The notes below the pieces were generated by a model that saw only the letters and a list, made by a program, of their open reading frames with translations, made no database searches and was not told the DNA's origin. This document shows positions 20,799 through 28,736 of a stretch of 64,000 nucleotides of DNA, piece after piece. The stretch comes from Vicinamibacterales bacterium. GTDB lineage: Bacteria > Acidobacteriota > Vicinamibacteria > Vicinamibacterales > 2-12-FULL-66-21. The position numbers and the translations under genes are program-made. The stretch covers positions 1 to 64,000 of the forward strand of contig DASSPH010000108.1 in the NCBI GenBank assembly GCA_035699745.1, written 5' to 3'. Each line of letters begins with the position of its first letter. Position 1 is the first letter of the stretch.

Positions 20799-22235
20799 GT
20801 GCCTAGGCGTGGGCGCAGCGGCGTCAAGAACCTCTACAAGAAGCACAGCGCGATCTGCCGCAACCGCGATCCCCTGAAGTGCGACTGCCCGTGGTACGCC
20901 AAGTACAAGCACGTAAACGTAAACCTGGCGAACTGGTCGGGACAGTACGTCGATCCGCGGCGGCGTCAGCATGCCGTTGTCGTCCTGAACCGGCTGCGAG
21001 CCGCCGTCGACGAGCACTTCTTCCGCCCGGACGGCGAGTACGAAGTGCTCGGGGGCAAGCAGACGCTGCGCTCGTTCATCGCCGAATGGAAGGAGCATTA
21101 CGCGAAGGTCCACGACCTCGACTTCGCATCTTTGACGTCGATGCTCCGTGCGATCGATCGTGAGTTCGGCTCGTACACGCTCGAGTACCTCGAGAACGCC
21201 TCGTTGCAGATTGAGCGCTGGCTCAACGAGCTCGGACGCCAACGACGCTGGGCGGACAACACCTGGAACCGCTACTACCAGATGCTCAATTCGCTCTTCG
21301 TGCGCGCGATTAAGTGGAAGAACGGCACGGTCGTGCGCATGAAGGTCAACCCGATGGCGTCCATCGAGCGCCGCACTGGGTGCAAGCGCCGGTTCCGCGT
21401 CCGGCTCGAGGAAGGGATTGAGGATCGGCTCTTCGCGGCGTGCGATCGCTTGGATGACGTGGCGCCAACCCCGTGGTCGAAGCTGGATTGGCACAAGGCC
21501 GAAGACATTCGTCGTCGCGCGGCGGCGGGGGAGTCGCAGCTGGCGATCGCGGCCGACTTCAAGATCTCGCCGTCCCTGTGCTGCGAAGTGATCGCCGGCC
21601 TGGTCTGGAATCCGGCGACACGTGTTCGCCGGCAGGGGACGATGATGCGCCTTCGTTTGATGATGGCGCTCGACACTGGTGTGCGCCGCGAAGAGCTCAT
21701 GAAGATTCAGCTGAAGCACGTCGATTTCAATCCGGTGACCGTCACCATCGACGGCGAATCCCGCGACGTCATGGTGATCGAGGTTCAGTCAAAAGGGGAG
21801 AAGTTCACCGGCGAGAAGGAGCGCGTCTACGCGGGAACCGAGCGGCTCATCGCCGCCCTTCGCGCGAGACGGGACGCGCTGCAGAACAATCCCGACGCGT
21901 ACGTGTTCGGAACCGCGTCGGGGTTCCGGCAGCAGCATTTCCAGTGGCACCGGCTGTTCAGGCTGGCGGGCATCAACCTCGGTCGGAACAAAGGCGTCGT
22001 CTGGCATTCGCTGCGCCACGAGTTCTGCTCGAGGACGGCCGAGAATACGGGCGATCCCGTGGTCGCGCAGGAGCTCGCGCGGCACAAGGATCTGCGCACC
22101 ACGCAGGGCTACCTGCACGCACGCCGCGCGCGCATCCTAGCGGGGGCCGTGTCGCTCGATCGGAGTCGTCGAACAACACAGAGTTCGCCGGTCGCCGGAT
22201 CCAGTGGCGCGGCACCAGCGAGGACATCTACGTGA
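20799..22235 (+). CDS. tyrosine-type site-specific integrase with an extra internal HTH
   Basis: 478 residues; catalyses recombination between the tRNA-Pro 3' end and the element. The N-terminal DNA-binding region has a Cys cluster (CRNRDPLKCDCPW, about 25-37) and a SAM-like core-binding domain (about 85-200). The catalytic domain shows the first Arg in LDTGVRREEL, a Lys in VQSKGEKF, the HxxR box in WHSLRHEF, then ARHKDLRTTQGYLH with the third His/Trp position and the nucleophile Tyr. Unusually, about 40 residues (about 227-268) between the core-binding domain and the first catalytic Arg read as a second HTH (HKAEDIRRRAAAGESQLAIA...SPSLCCEVIAGLVW). Start ATG at 20799 is not certain, since GTG-type codons also exist. 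Confidence 0.93.
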   Translation: MPRRGRSGVKNLYKKHSAICRNRDPLKCDCPWYAKYKHVNVNLANWSGQYVDPRRRQHAVVVLNRLRAAVDEHFFRPDGEYEVLGGKQTLRSFIAEWKEHYAKVHDLDFASLTSMLRAIDREFGSYTLEYLENASLQIERWLNELGRQRRWADNTWNRYYQMLNSLFVRAIKWKNGTVVRMKVNPMASIERRTGCKRRFRVRLEEGIEDRLFAACDRLDDVAPTPWSKLDWHKAEDIRRRAAAGESQLAIAADFKISPSLCCEVIAGLVWNPATRVRRQGTMMRLRLMMALDTGVRREELMKIQLKHVDFNPVTVTIDGESRDVMVIEVQSKGEKFTGEKERVYAGTERLIAALRARRDALQNNPDAYVFGTASGFRQQHFQWHRLFRLAGINLGRNKGVVWHSLRHEFCSRTAENTGDPVVAQELARHKDLRTTQGYLHARRARILAGAVSLDRSRRTTQSSPVAGSSGAAPARTST

Positions 22236-22300
22236 TCGGCGCGTGGCGCGGTCTGGACACGACCGAGGTCCTGGGTCCGCTCCGATAACGGCCAGAGACA

Positions 22301-22379
22301 CGGAAGCGCGGAGGTCACGTCAAGGCCGCGCCAGCGGCGAGCGCAGCGAGCGAAGCCTTGACGTGACCGAGCACTTCCG
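22301..22379. repeat. long hairpin downstream of the integrase
   Basis: The arms GGTCACGTCAAGGC (22313-22326) and GCCTTGACGTGACC (22355-22368) are perfectly complementary over 14 bp. The outer arms CGGAAG/CTTCCG extend the pairing. The 28-base loop is GCGAGC-rich. No T-run follows, so a simple terminator is unlikely. Confidence 0.7.
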
Positions 22380-22464
22380 CATGCTCTGGCGTCGGAGCGG
22401 CCGCGTCGCAGCCGCGGCATGATGCCGTCACCGAAGCAGGTGAGGCGATGCGTCCATGGTACGA

Positions 22465-22534
22465 GGGGGGAGCGACCCCCGGCGGGGGCGGGCTGGGGTC
22501 AAGGCCCACCCGAAATGAGGGGGTCGCTCCCCCC
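22465..22534. repeat. 16-bp perfect inverted repeat
   Basis: GGGGGGAGCGACCCCC (22465-22480) and its exact reverse complement (22519-22534) are separated by 38 bases. It lies in the gene-poor stretch after the integrase. Apart from two hairpins and a toxin remnant I see little else between 22236 and 23235. Confidence 0.7.
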
Positions 22535-22785
22535 CAGTCGCGACCCCGGAGGCGGCCCAGCGGCGTCACACCGCGAGCCAGCCGCGACACAGGCCGCGGA
22601 CGTCGATTCGATTGAGCGCATTCGGGTTCCCCAAGGCTTTTACGTCAGTCAGCGTCTCTTCGTGCATCACGGGAAGGGCTAGCGTAGGGGCCAACGTGGG
22701 GGCCACCGCACTGTTAGAGCGATAGCCCCCAGATTGCGCCGGGCAATCATGTGTTCTAGGCTTGCCGTCCTGACGGTTGTCCGCC

Positions 22786-22905
22786 AGCCGCGACCGATGA
22801 CCGGCATCGGACGCGATGCTGGCATATTGAGACGTTCGCCACGCTGGAGCCGACGCAGCAGCGCTCCGGCCTCGACCCGCGCTTCCGCCGAGCAAATGGT
22901 GGTGT
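22786..22905 (-). pseudogene. remnant of a Gp49/RelE-like toxin gene
   Basis: The leftward frame encodes CSAEARVEAGALLRRLQRGE followed by a conserved-looking SRPMPVIG. This is the N-terminal block of phage Gp49-like (RelE/HigB-type) toxins. The match stops abruptly and the frame then runs into unrelated sequence, so only about 40 codons survive. It is closely related to the broken copy at 28737-28981. Confidence 0.6.
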
Positions 22906-23111
22906 TTCTGCGGTCCTTGGACTCAGGCGGGTTCGGGATCACTAACGACGAGCCAGGGTTGGCCGTTCCCAGGGGAAGTTACGATCCAGCCATCGTCTTT
23001 CTCATTCAGGACGGCCACATTCAACGTACGCCGCCGAATTTCTCCAGGTACGTCGGAATGCCGATTGACGCCTTTCTTGGTGAATTGCGGGCTCTTCCGC
23101 GCGGCAAATAG
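22896..23111 (+). CDS. small hypothetical protein (tentative)
   Basis: 71 residues from ATG 22896, beginning MVVFLRSLDSGGFG and ending PPNFSRYVGMPIDAFLGELRAL. The composition looks protein-like, but there is no clear Shine-Dalgarno and its start overlaps the toxin remnant on the other strand. It may be a decayed fragment rather than a live gene. No function can be assigned. Confidence 0.3.
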   Translation: MVVFLRSLDSGGFGITNDEPGLAVPRGSYDPAIVFLIQDGHIQRTPPNFSRYVGMPIDAFLGELRALPRGK

Positions 23112-23235
23112 ACAGCGCGGTCGCGAGCGCGTCGAGCGTTGCCGTGCTCGTCGAGGCAGATCCACGACCTAGGCGAGGAAAGTGCTGCTCAAGAGGGCGA
23201 GACCCTGGAGAGTAGTAGGTCAACACTCAAGGATT

Positions 23236-24642
23236 TCATCGCTCCTGCCTCGGGCGATCGCGCTTCACCGCGGGCTGCAGTGCGATGCGAACGCCATCGA
23301 CCGGTTTCGTCACGGGGATTCGGGTGTGGCCTTCCTGATAGCCAGTGTCTGTCCGGACGAAGGCTCGGATTACGTAGTTTGCACCGGCGATAACTCGGAG
23401 CCGGAATGTTCCGTCCCGCCCGGACGTGGCGGACGATACGCTGCGCCCGTCCCCCTCAGCGACCGCCACCGACACAGTCGCACCCGAAATAGGGCGGTCG
23501 TTGAAGACAACCCGTCCTGAAACGGTAGTCTCTGGCAGCGACGTCACGCGAAACGTGATGTGCTCCTTGCGCTCGCCCTCGCGCACGTCGATGGCCTGAG
23601 CTTGCTGTCGCGCGCCAGTTGGATAGAACGCCGTCGCGAAAACCGGTGAGGGGTCGTAATGCGGGCGCGGATTGACCGCGAGCAGGTATTGTCCGGGGGG
23701 CAGGAGCTCGATCGTGAACCGCCCCAGATCATCCGTGAATGTCGTGGGCGTAAGATTTCCACTGACCGGACGAACATTCTCAGGTACGTCGGCCGGGATG
23801 ACACCCACTCGGACCCGGCGAACGGGACTGCCGTCCTGTCGGATCACACGTCCCTCGATGGCCCCATTGCTCATCAAGGAGAAGTGAACCGGTACACACC
23901 CTCGCTCACGCGCGATGATGCGTTCGGGGACGAGGCGCCGCGCGCCCTTGGGCACCCGAGGCGCGACGATGTACGCGCCGGGTGCAAGAGGCAGCTCAAA
24001 TTTCCCATCCGCATCCGTCGCCACCGTGACGCTTGACGATGCGCTGTTGATAGAAACCTTGACGTTCGGTGCAGGGACGCCGATCAACGACGCCCGATTC
24101 TTCGGATCTCTGACGGAACGTTCGATGCGACCGATCAGGCGGGCCGGCGAGTTGACCGCTGGCAGACCCGCGATAAAATCGAGATCCGCCCGCGCCTCAC
24201 TCAGCTGCTTCGTTCCGTCGCATTCAGACGTCGTCCATCGTCCGTCAGTGAGGCGCCTGGCGTACACCAAGTACTCGCGCCCCACGACAAACACGTAGTC
24301 GCAGCTAGTTCGGCCCGACCACATTTCGCCAGGACGAGCGGCGGCGATTTCCTCGGCATCGGGGCCTCCTCCCGCAGGCATCATCGTGACCGAGGCGGGC
24401 ACCGTCCCCAGGAGCGTTTTCGTGACCGTCAACCTGGGTAACGTCCACTGGAGGTTCCCGCCGACGTTCTCCCGGACCCGCTCGGTGACGGTGGCCACGA
24501 ATACCGCATCTGCGGCCCCGACCGCGTCGCACCGGCTGATGGGCGGACAGAAGCATGCCTCCGCTCTCTGTAGCGTCGCGGGACTCAGTGACAGCAGGAG
24601 TACTAAAACGGCACGAACGCGGCGTCTGGCGAAGGTGTCCAT
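23236..24642 (-). CDS. secreted TIMP-like plus carboxypeptidase-regulatory-like protein
   Basis: 468 residues with a signal peptide (about 1-29) leading straight into ACFCPPISRCDAVGAADAVFVATV. That Cys-x-Cys-Pro opening with later cysteines (SGRTSCDYVF, TTSECDGT) resembles the NTR/TIMP-like fold seen in bacterial proteins. Three carboxypeptidase regulatory-like domains follow, about 190-265, 270-365 and 370-460 (for example GKFELPLAPGAYIV, GRFTIELLPPGQYLLAV, GRDGTFRLRVIAGANYVIRA). The function is unknown; binding or inhibition of a protease is possible by analogy only. It is the only clearly secreted product in the island. A Shine-Dalgarno-like GAGGAGAG precedes the ATG. Confidence 0.82.
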   Translation of the reverse strand: MDTFARRRVRAVLVLLLSLSPATLQRAEACFCPPISRCDAVGAADAVFVATVTERVRENVGGNLQWTLPRLTVTKTLLGTVPASVTMMPAGGGPDAEEIAAARPGEMWSGRTSCDYVFVVGREYLVYARRLTDGRWTTSECDGTKQLSEARADLDFIAGLPAVNSPARLIGRIERSVRDPKNRASLIGVPAPNVKVSINSASSSVTVATDADGKFELPLAPGAYIVAPRVPKGARRLVPERIIARERGCVPVHFSLMSNGAIEGRVIRQDGSPVRRVRVGVIPADVPENVRPVSGNLTPTTFTDDLGRFTIELLPPGQYLLAVNPRPHYDPSPVFATAFYPTGARQQAQAIDVREGERKEHITFRVTSLPETTVSGRVVFNDRPISGATVSVAVAEGDGRSVSSATSGRDGTFRLRVIAGANYVIRAFVRTDTGYQEGHTRIPVTKPVDGVRIALQPAVKRDRPRQER

Positions 24643-24685
24643 GCCCTCTCTCCTCGAACCATGGAAAAGCTCGGCACCAGAGCCG

Positions 24686-24691
24686 AGTATA
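24686..24691 (-). promoter_or_regulatory. candidate -10 (TATACT) for the leftward TIMP-like gene
   Basis: TATACT on the minus strand gives a leader of roughly 40 bases that begins with a CTCGGC/GCCGAG hairpin (24669-24687). No good -35 at 17 bp is visible. Confidence 0.4.
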
Positions 24692-24801
24692 ACGGCGGCT
24701 TTGGGCGTAGCCGGTCAGCCCGGGGCAGATCGCCCGATGAGTGCTGCCCCAACATCTAGGAACTCCGAGTAACTGCCTGCCCATTAGTAGGGGCTTAGCC
24801 C

Positions 24802-24833
24802 TTGACTTCAGTTGCTATGGCGCGCACTATACT
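24802..24833 (+). promoter_or_regulatory. candidate promoter of the nuclease genes
   Basis: TTGACT (24802-24807) and TATACT (24828-24833) are good hexamers, but the spacer is 20 bp, longer than the usual 17. It lies in the 332-bp gap 24643-24974, where no gene is seen. Confidence 0.35.
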
Positions 24834-24974
24834 CCCGGGCCAGTTCTGGCCCACAAGACCGAGAGTCAAAGGGAAGTCGGCGCTCGCCCGTCCCCGTCTA
24901 GCGTTGCCCACCCGCTAGTCCCTCTGCCCTTTCGACTCGTCGTTCTGGTGAAAACGTGGAAGGAGTGTCGGCGT

Positions 24975-25850
24975 ATGGCTGATTCGCGTGTCGTGCCGTT
25001 CCCCGAAGAAGAAGATCCGCCCGTTGGCGTGAAGCGTTGGCTGATCTCGTGTGACGAGACCGGACTGCACGGCGCCCGCTACTACGGTTTCGGTTCGCTT
25101 TGGATGGCATGGCAGCGCCGCGGCAACTTTCAGGACTGGATTCGCGAAATTCGAGCGGACCATCCCGAGTTCAAGAACTCAGAGTTCAAGTGGGAGCACG
25201 TCAACCGCCACACGCTTCGGACGTTCAAAGATCTCGTTGAGCTGTTCTTCCGGCGCGCACCGCTCTGCTTCCATTGCCTGCTCGTTGAGAAGGCCGCCAT
25301 CGACAAGGAACTCCACAAGGGCGACTACGACCTGGCCCGCCGGAAGTTCTTCACGAAGTTGCTCACGCACAAGATCGGAAACGCGCTCCGGCTTCGGCAG
25401 GATCGTGATCAAACATTCCGTGTGTGGGTGGACCCGATCGCGTCACGCTACCCGAAGGCCGACGAGGTTGTCGAGATCGTCTCAAACTACGTCCTCACGA
25501 AAGCTGCACGCCAAGGTCGGACCAGGCCGGTCGTGGACGGCGTGAAGGAGCACGACTCGAAGGACACGCCGAGCATCCAGTTGTGCGATGTCTTACTCGG
25601 CGCCGTGGCGGCGGCCTGGCAGAAGGAAGAGGTGACCGGGCCGAAGCTGGAGCTTCAGCGCTTCATCGCTCAGCACATCGGCTGGCCAGAATTGCGGTGG
25701 GACACCTGGTCAACTGAGCGCAAGTTCAACATCTGGATTTTTCACGACCCGACGCGTCAGCGGCGTCGGGTGACCGCACGCGATGTCGTGCTTAAGTATC
25801 CTCTGCCGCCTCTGCCTCCTATGCGCCCGAAGCGCCGGCTCGCGGCGTAG
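24975..25850 (+). CDS. DUF3800-family protein (predicted RNase H-like nuclease)
   Basis: 291 residues, cytoplasmic. The N-terminus has the family hallmark WLISCDETG (Asp27, Glu28) followed by YYGFGSLWM. The C-terminal part has a second conserved acid in IQLCDVLLGAVAAAW. DUF3800 proteins have an RNase H-like fold and occur often in accessory regions; their substrate is not established. The start at ATG 24975 is supported by AGGAG nine bases upstream. It is followed after 66 bp by a PIN-domain gene on the same strand, so the two may be one cargo operon. Confidence 0.82.
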   Translation: MADSRVVPFPEEEDPPVGVKRWLISCDETGLHGARYYGFGSLWMAWQRRGNFQDWIREIRADHPEFKNSEFKWEHVNRHTLRTFKDLVELFFRRAPLCFHCLLVEKAAIDKELHKGDYDLARRKFFTKLLTHKIGNALRLRQDRDQTFRVWVDPIASRYPKADEVVEIVSNYVLTKAARQGRTRPVVDGVKEHDSKDTPSIQLCDVLLGAVAAAWQKEEVTGPKLELQRFIAQHIGWPELRWDTWSTERKFNIWIFHDPTRQRRRVTARDVVLKYPLPPLPPMRPKRRLAA

Positions 25851-25916
25851 TTCCACCAAGAGGCTGGAACGCAAAGAACGCAAGTCCGAAGTCGAGCCTC
25901 GCAGCGGGACCTAACG

Positions 25917-26906
25917 GTGCATCTGTTCATCGACACAAACGTCTACTTATCGTTCTTTCATTTCTCGAGCGACGATCTGGAGGAGCTGCGCAAATTGGCA
26001 GTCCTCGTGCGAAACGGAACAATTACGCTCCTCGTGCCGGATCAGGTTCGCTCGGAGTTCAGGCGCAACCGAGATGGAACTATCGCTGATGCTCTCAAAC
26101 GGCTTCGCGAGCTGAAATTTGCCGTCCAATTTCCTCAACTCTGCAAAGAGTACGAACAGTACGAAGCGTACCGAGCCGCGTTGCGTGCGGCAGAGGCGGC
26201 AAAGTCGCAGCTACTCGAAGTTCTCGAAGCCGACGTCGAACACAGTCGCTTGAAGGCCGACGGCGTGATCGCAGAATTGTTTAGGCATGCCCGACGAGTG
26301 GCTGAGACGGACGCTCTACTCGCTCGGGCTCGAGATCGCATGGTCCGGGGCAATCCTCCGGGCAAGAAGAAGACACACGGCGATGCGCTGAACTGGGAGT
26401 CGCTTATTGAAACCGTGGATAACAGGACTGATTTGTTCTTCGTCTCCGGCGACGGAGACTGGGTATCGCCTCTGAACGACGAACTGTTCGACTCTTTTTT
26501 GACGCACGAATGGGAAGAGAAGAAAGGCAGCTCGCTTCGGTTCTATCGCCGATTGTCAGCATTTCTGCGTGAACATTTTCGAGACATCAACTTGGCGACG
26601 GAAGAGGAAAAGGACCACCTGATTCAGGACCTCTCGACAAGTGGGAATTTCGCCCGATCCCGCAGGCTCTTGCCGCAATTAGTCGGGCACGGGGACTTCA
26701 CCCCTGTGCAGCTTAACGGTATCGCTCGAGCAGCGACCACCAATAATCAAATCTATTGGATTATGAGTGACCCGGATATTGCGAGATATATTCGAGCGCT
26801 GTTGGGTCCAGGTGCGCAGCACCTCGAAGCGGATCTGCTAGCGGAGGTGGAGCGTCTCCTCGGCGGGCAGTTGAACGAGGCCGATGGCATACAGCGGCCT
26901 GCCTGA
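25917..26906 (+). CDS. PIN-domain protein (DUF4935-like, predicted ribonuclease)
   Basis: 329 residues. The first about 190 form a PIN-like nuclease domain: HLFIDTNVYLSF (Asp6), an acid in LVPDQVRSEF (Glu about 45), GDALNWESLI and FVSGDGDWVS supply the usual set of acidic metal ligands. A helical C-terminal region of about 130 residues has no recognised domain. The start is GTG at 25917. Base composition is visibly more AT-rich than the chromosomal genes. The absence of an adjacent antitoxin argues against a simple VapBC toxin and for an effector paired with the DUF3800 gene. Confidence 0.82.
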   Translation: MHLFIDTNVYLSFFHFSSDDLEELRKLAVLVRNGTITLLVPDQVRSEFRRNRDGTIADALKRLRELKFAVQFPQLCKEYEQYEAYRAALRAAEAAKSQLLEVLEADVEHSRLKADGVIAELFRHARRVAETDALLARARDRMVRGNPPGKKKTHGDALNWESLIETVDNRTDLFFVSGDGDWVSPLNDELFDSFLTHEWEEKKGSSLRFYRRLSAFLREHFRDINLATEEEKDHLIQDLSTSGNFARSRRLLPQLVGHGDFTPVQLNGIARAATTNNQIYWIMSDPDIARYIRALLGPGAQHLEADLLAEVERLLGGQLNEADGIQRPA

Positions 26907-27144
26907 TTCGACGTACGCTTGGCGTAGGTCGCTGCCCGTTACTCTCAAACCAAATTTACGGCGGGCTTTGATGACGTCGAGGCGTTAGCGATTTGCCACG
27001 TTAAATTCGGCGCTGCGGCGCGGGCGAAACAGCAGCAGCCCGAACGGGCGACAACACCGAGCGGCTTACGCGAATGTGCTTCTTGGTTGCGCAAGGTCGT
27101 AATGGCGTTACAATGCGCATCGACGCTCGCGGCGCCGTGGGCAT

Positions 27145-27196
27145 TTCGGGACCGAGGGGTCGGTGGTTCGAATCCACTCGCCCCGACCACTTCTCC
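27145..27196 (+). repeat. attR-type direct repeat (truncated tRNA-Pro copy)
   Basis: Exact copy of 20201-20252. Only the anticodon loop to 3' end of tRNA-Pro is present, so it is not a functional tRNA. It marks the right end of the element. The 240 bp before it (26907-27144) hold no convincing gene. Confidence 0.92.
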
Positions 27197-27595
27197 CAAA
27201 TTCCCTAAAGATTTCGATCGTCATGCTCGGTATGAATCGGGCGTCCATCACCCACATACAGACGCAAATGGCGCGAGCTCGGGCAAGTGCTTACCGCAAT
27301 CGCCACGGCAACGCCCGATCTTCGTAACGATCAGCAGTGGAGACGGCTTCGACGGATTGCGGACCGGGCATGGGCTCCGTAGCGAGGAACCGCCGTCGCC
27401 TGTAGATTCTTTCATCGTCACCGTTGAAGACAGCCGCTCTCGCGGGCCGAAGCACAGTTGTGGGCGTTGTTGGAGGAGGTCCTGCGAACGTGGCGACCGC
27501 CTAAGACGGCCAGGAGGCCCGGCCGTCGATGTCCGCGATGTATGGCTGCCGCTTCACCATTCGACACCCTCCGACTACGGTACACTGCCGCCGCC
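27197..27595. other. gene-poor flank right of attR
   Basis: About 400 bp without a supportable gene. The first 45 bp are a diverged version of the sequence that follows the tRNA at the left end. TACACT at 27581-27586, nine bases before the next ATG, is a candidate -10. Confidence 0.6.
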
Positions 27596-28279
27596 ATGAA
27601 TCCGGACTGGCTGACCCGTGGCGCGTTCACCGACGTCGCCGTCACGCGCCCCTCCACCATGATGCAGATCCGCGATGCGCTTGAGCAGCAGTTGGGCGGA
27701 GAACAACGCAAGCTCCGCCTCGTTTACTTTCCGCCCTACCAGACACTGCGGCATGTTTATTGGTGGCGCCAAGGCGCGGAGCGCTTCGTCGAAGCGCAGT
27801 TCGTGGCCGAACTCTCCAGAATCCACGCAGTGCTCTCGCTTGGATTGTCGGTGGAGAAGGGACGCGAGGAGATGGATGCGCGGTGGGACTGGCATCGGTT
27901 TCTGAAGCAGCTGCCGGTGATTCTCAACCACGATCTGCCCAAAGTCGCGCGAGTTCTCCGCGCGCCGATCGAATTTCGCGTGCGGAGCCGTCGCGACGTG
28001 CGCGGCGCGTCCGACGCCTGGGAGATTCGGTCGTTCTGCTTGGCCGATAAGCGGTGGTTCCACCGCCACTACGGCGACACGACGGTCACAAAAATCTGCG
28101 ACTACCTTCGAGAGCTGGGCGAGCGGGAAGACACGTGGGTGATCGTGCACTGCGTGCGCGACTATTTCCCCGACGACGTGAAGAATTTGAATGTGCTGGA
28201 GGCGGCCTCGACGCTGGCCGCGTTTGATGGCATTCGGCAGCGGATCAGGCCGCGGACGCGGCGCGGCCGGCGCACCTGA
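27596..28279 (+). CDS. hypothetical protein
   Basis: 227 residues, soluble, rich in Arg, Trp and aromatic residues; no signal peptide or membrane segment and no domain that I recognise. Notable stretches are RLVYFPPYQTLRHVYWW, AELSRIHAVLSLGLSVEKGREEMDARWDWHRFL and a strongly basic tail (IRPRTRRGRRT) that could bind nucleic acid. It starts at ATG 27596 shortly after a TACACT box. Its position between an element end and a toxin-antitoxin remnant suggests accessory origin. Confidence 0.6.
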   Translation: MNPDWLTRGAFTDVAVTRPSTMMQIRDALEQQLGGEQRKLRLVYFPPYQTLRHVYWWRQGAERFVEAQFVAELSRIHAVLSLGLSVEKGREEMDARWDWHRFLKQLPVILNHDLPKVARVLRAPIEFRVRSRRDVRGASDAWEIRSFCLADKRWFHRHYGDTTVTKICDYLRELGEREDTWVIVHCVRDYFPDDVKNLNVLEAASTLAAFDGIRQRIRPRTRRGRRT

Positions 28280-28405
28280 GCGGAGAACGAACATGACATT
28301 CTGTGCTTCGGGCTGGCAAGGTGCCTGATCTGGAGCGTCAAGTTCACCCTGCTGCTCATCGCAGGACGTCACGGGATCGATCGCCGCATCGGATGCGCGC
28401 TCGCC

Positions 28406-28735
28406 TCAGGCGGCCGTCCCTGTCCGGCGCTGCAGGGCCCGGCCGACGTCGCGTGGCTTCGCGCCAAGAGAAAACAGCGCTTTCACCAGCAAGTCCACAG
28501 AGACCGTCTTGTCGCCGGCCTCCATCTTTGCGACTCGAGACTGGCTGGATTTCAACCGACGCGCGAGCTCGCCTTGTGTCAGGCCGTGGGCGACGCGCCT
28601 CGAGCGCAGCGCCTGGCTGAGTGCCAGACGCGTCTCGACCAAGGCCGCCTCTTCGGCACTCAACCCTAGGAACGCCTTCGCCGACCCAACCCGCCACCCT
28701 CGCGCTTCGAGCCGCGTGCGCTTCGTCTTCTTCAT
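28406..28735 (-). CDS. XRE-family HTH regulator (HigA-like antitoxin)
   Basis: 109 residues. The central HTH reads LRSRRVAHGLTQGELARRL followed by KSSQSRVAKMEAGD, a classic XRE/HTH_37 fold. The flanks are basic at the N-terminus (MKKTKRTRLEARGW) and helical at the C-terminus. Such proteins are the antitoxins of Gp49/HigB-type toxins, and the toxin gene lies directly upstream with one base between its stop and this ATG. Because that toxin gene is broken, this regulator is now an orphan. It probably binds the palindrome at 28982-29003. Confidence 0.85.
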   Translation of the reverse strand: MKKTKRTRLEARGWRVGSAKAFLGLSAEEAALVETRLALSQALRSRRVAHGLTQGELARRLKSSQSRVAKMEAGDKTVSVDLLVKALFSLGAKPRDVGRALQRRTGTAA

Positions 28736-28736
28736 G

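Larger units (their letters stand above)
20201..27196. mobile_element. 7-kb integrative element in tRNA-Pro
   Basis: Bounded by a perfect 52-bp direct repeat of the tRNA-Pro 3' half (20201-20252 and 27145-27196). It carries an excisionase-like gene and a tyrosine integrase next to the intact tRNA, then cargo: a toxin remnant, a secreted repeat protein, and DUF3800 and PIN predicted nucleases. The cargo nuclease genes look less GC-rich than the chromosome around them. No replication, conjugation or capsid genes are seen, so it is a small satellite-like or mobilisable island. Confidence 0.88.

Noticed and set aside
22301-22534. Rho-independent terminators after the integrase
   Set aside because: Both hairpins are long with large loops and no following T-run.
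25917-26906. VapC toxin of a VapBC pair
   Set aside because: The protein is more than twice the VapC length and there is no small antitoxin gene beside it.
27145-27196. Second tRNA-Pro gene
   Set aside because: Only the anticodon loop to the 3' end is present; the acceptor 5' strand and D-arm are missing, so it is an att repeat.
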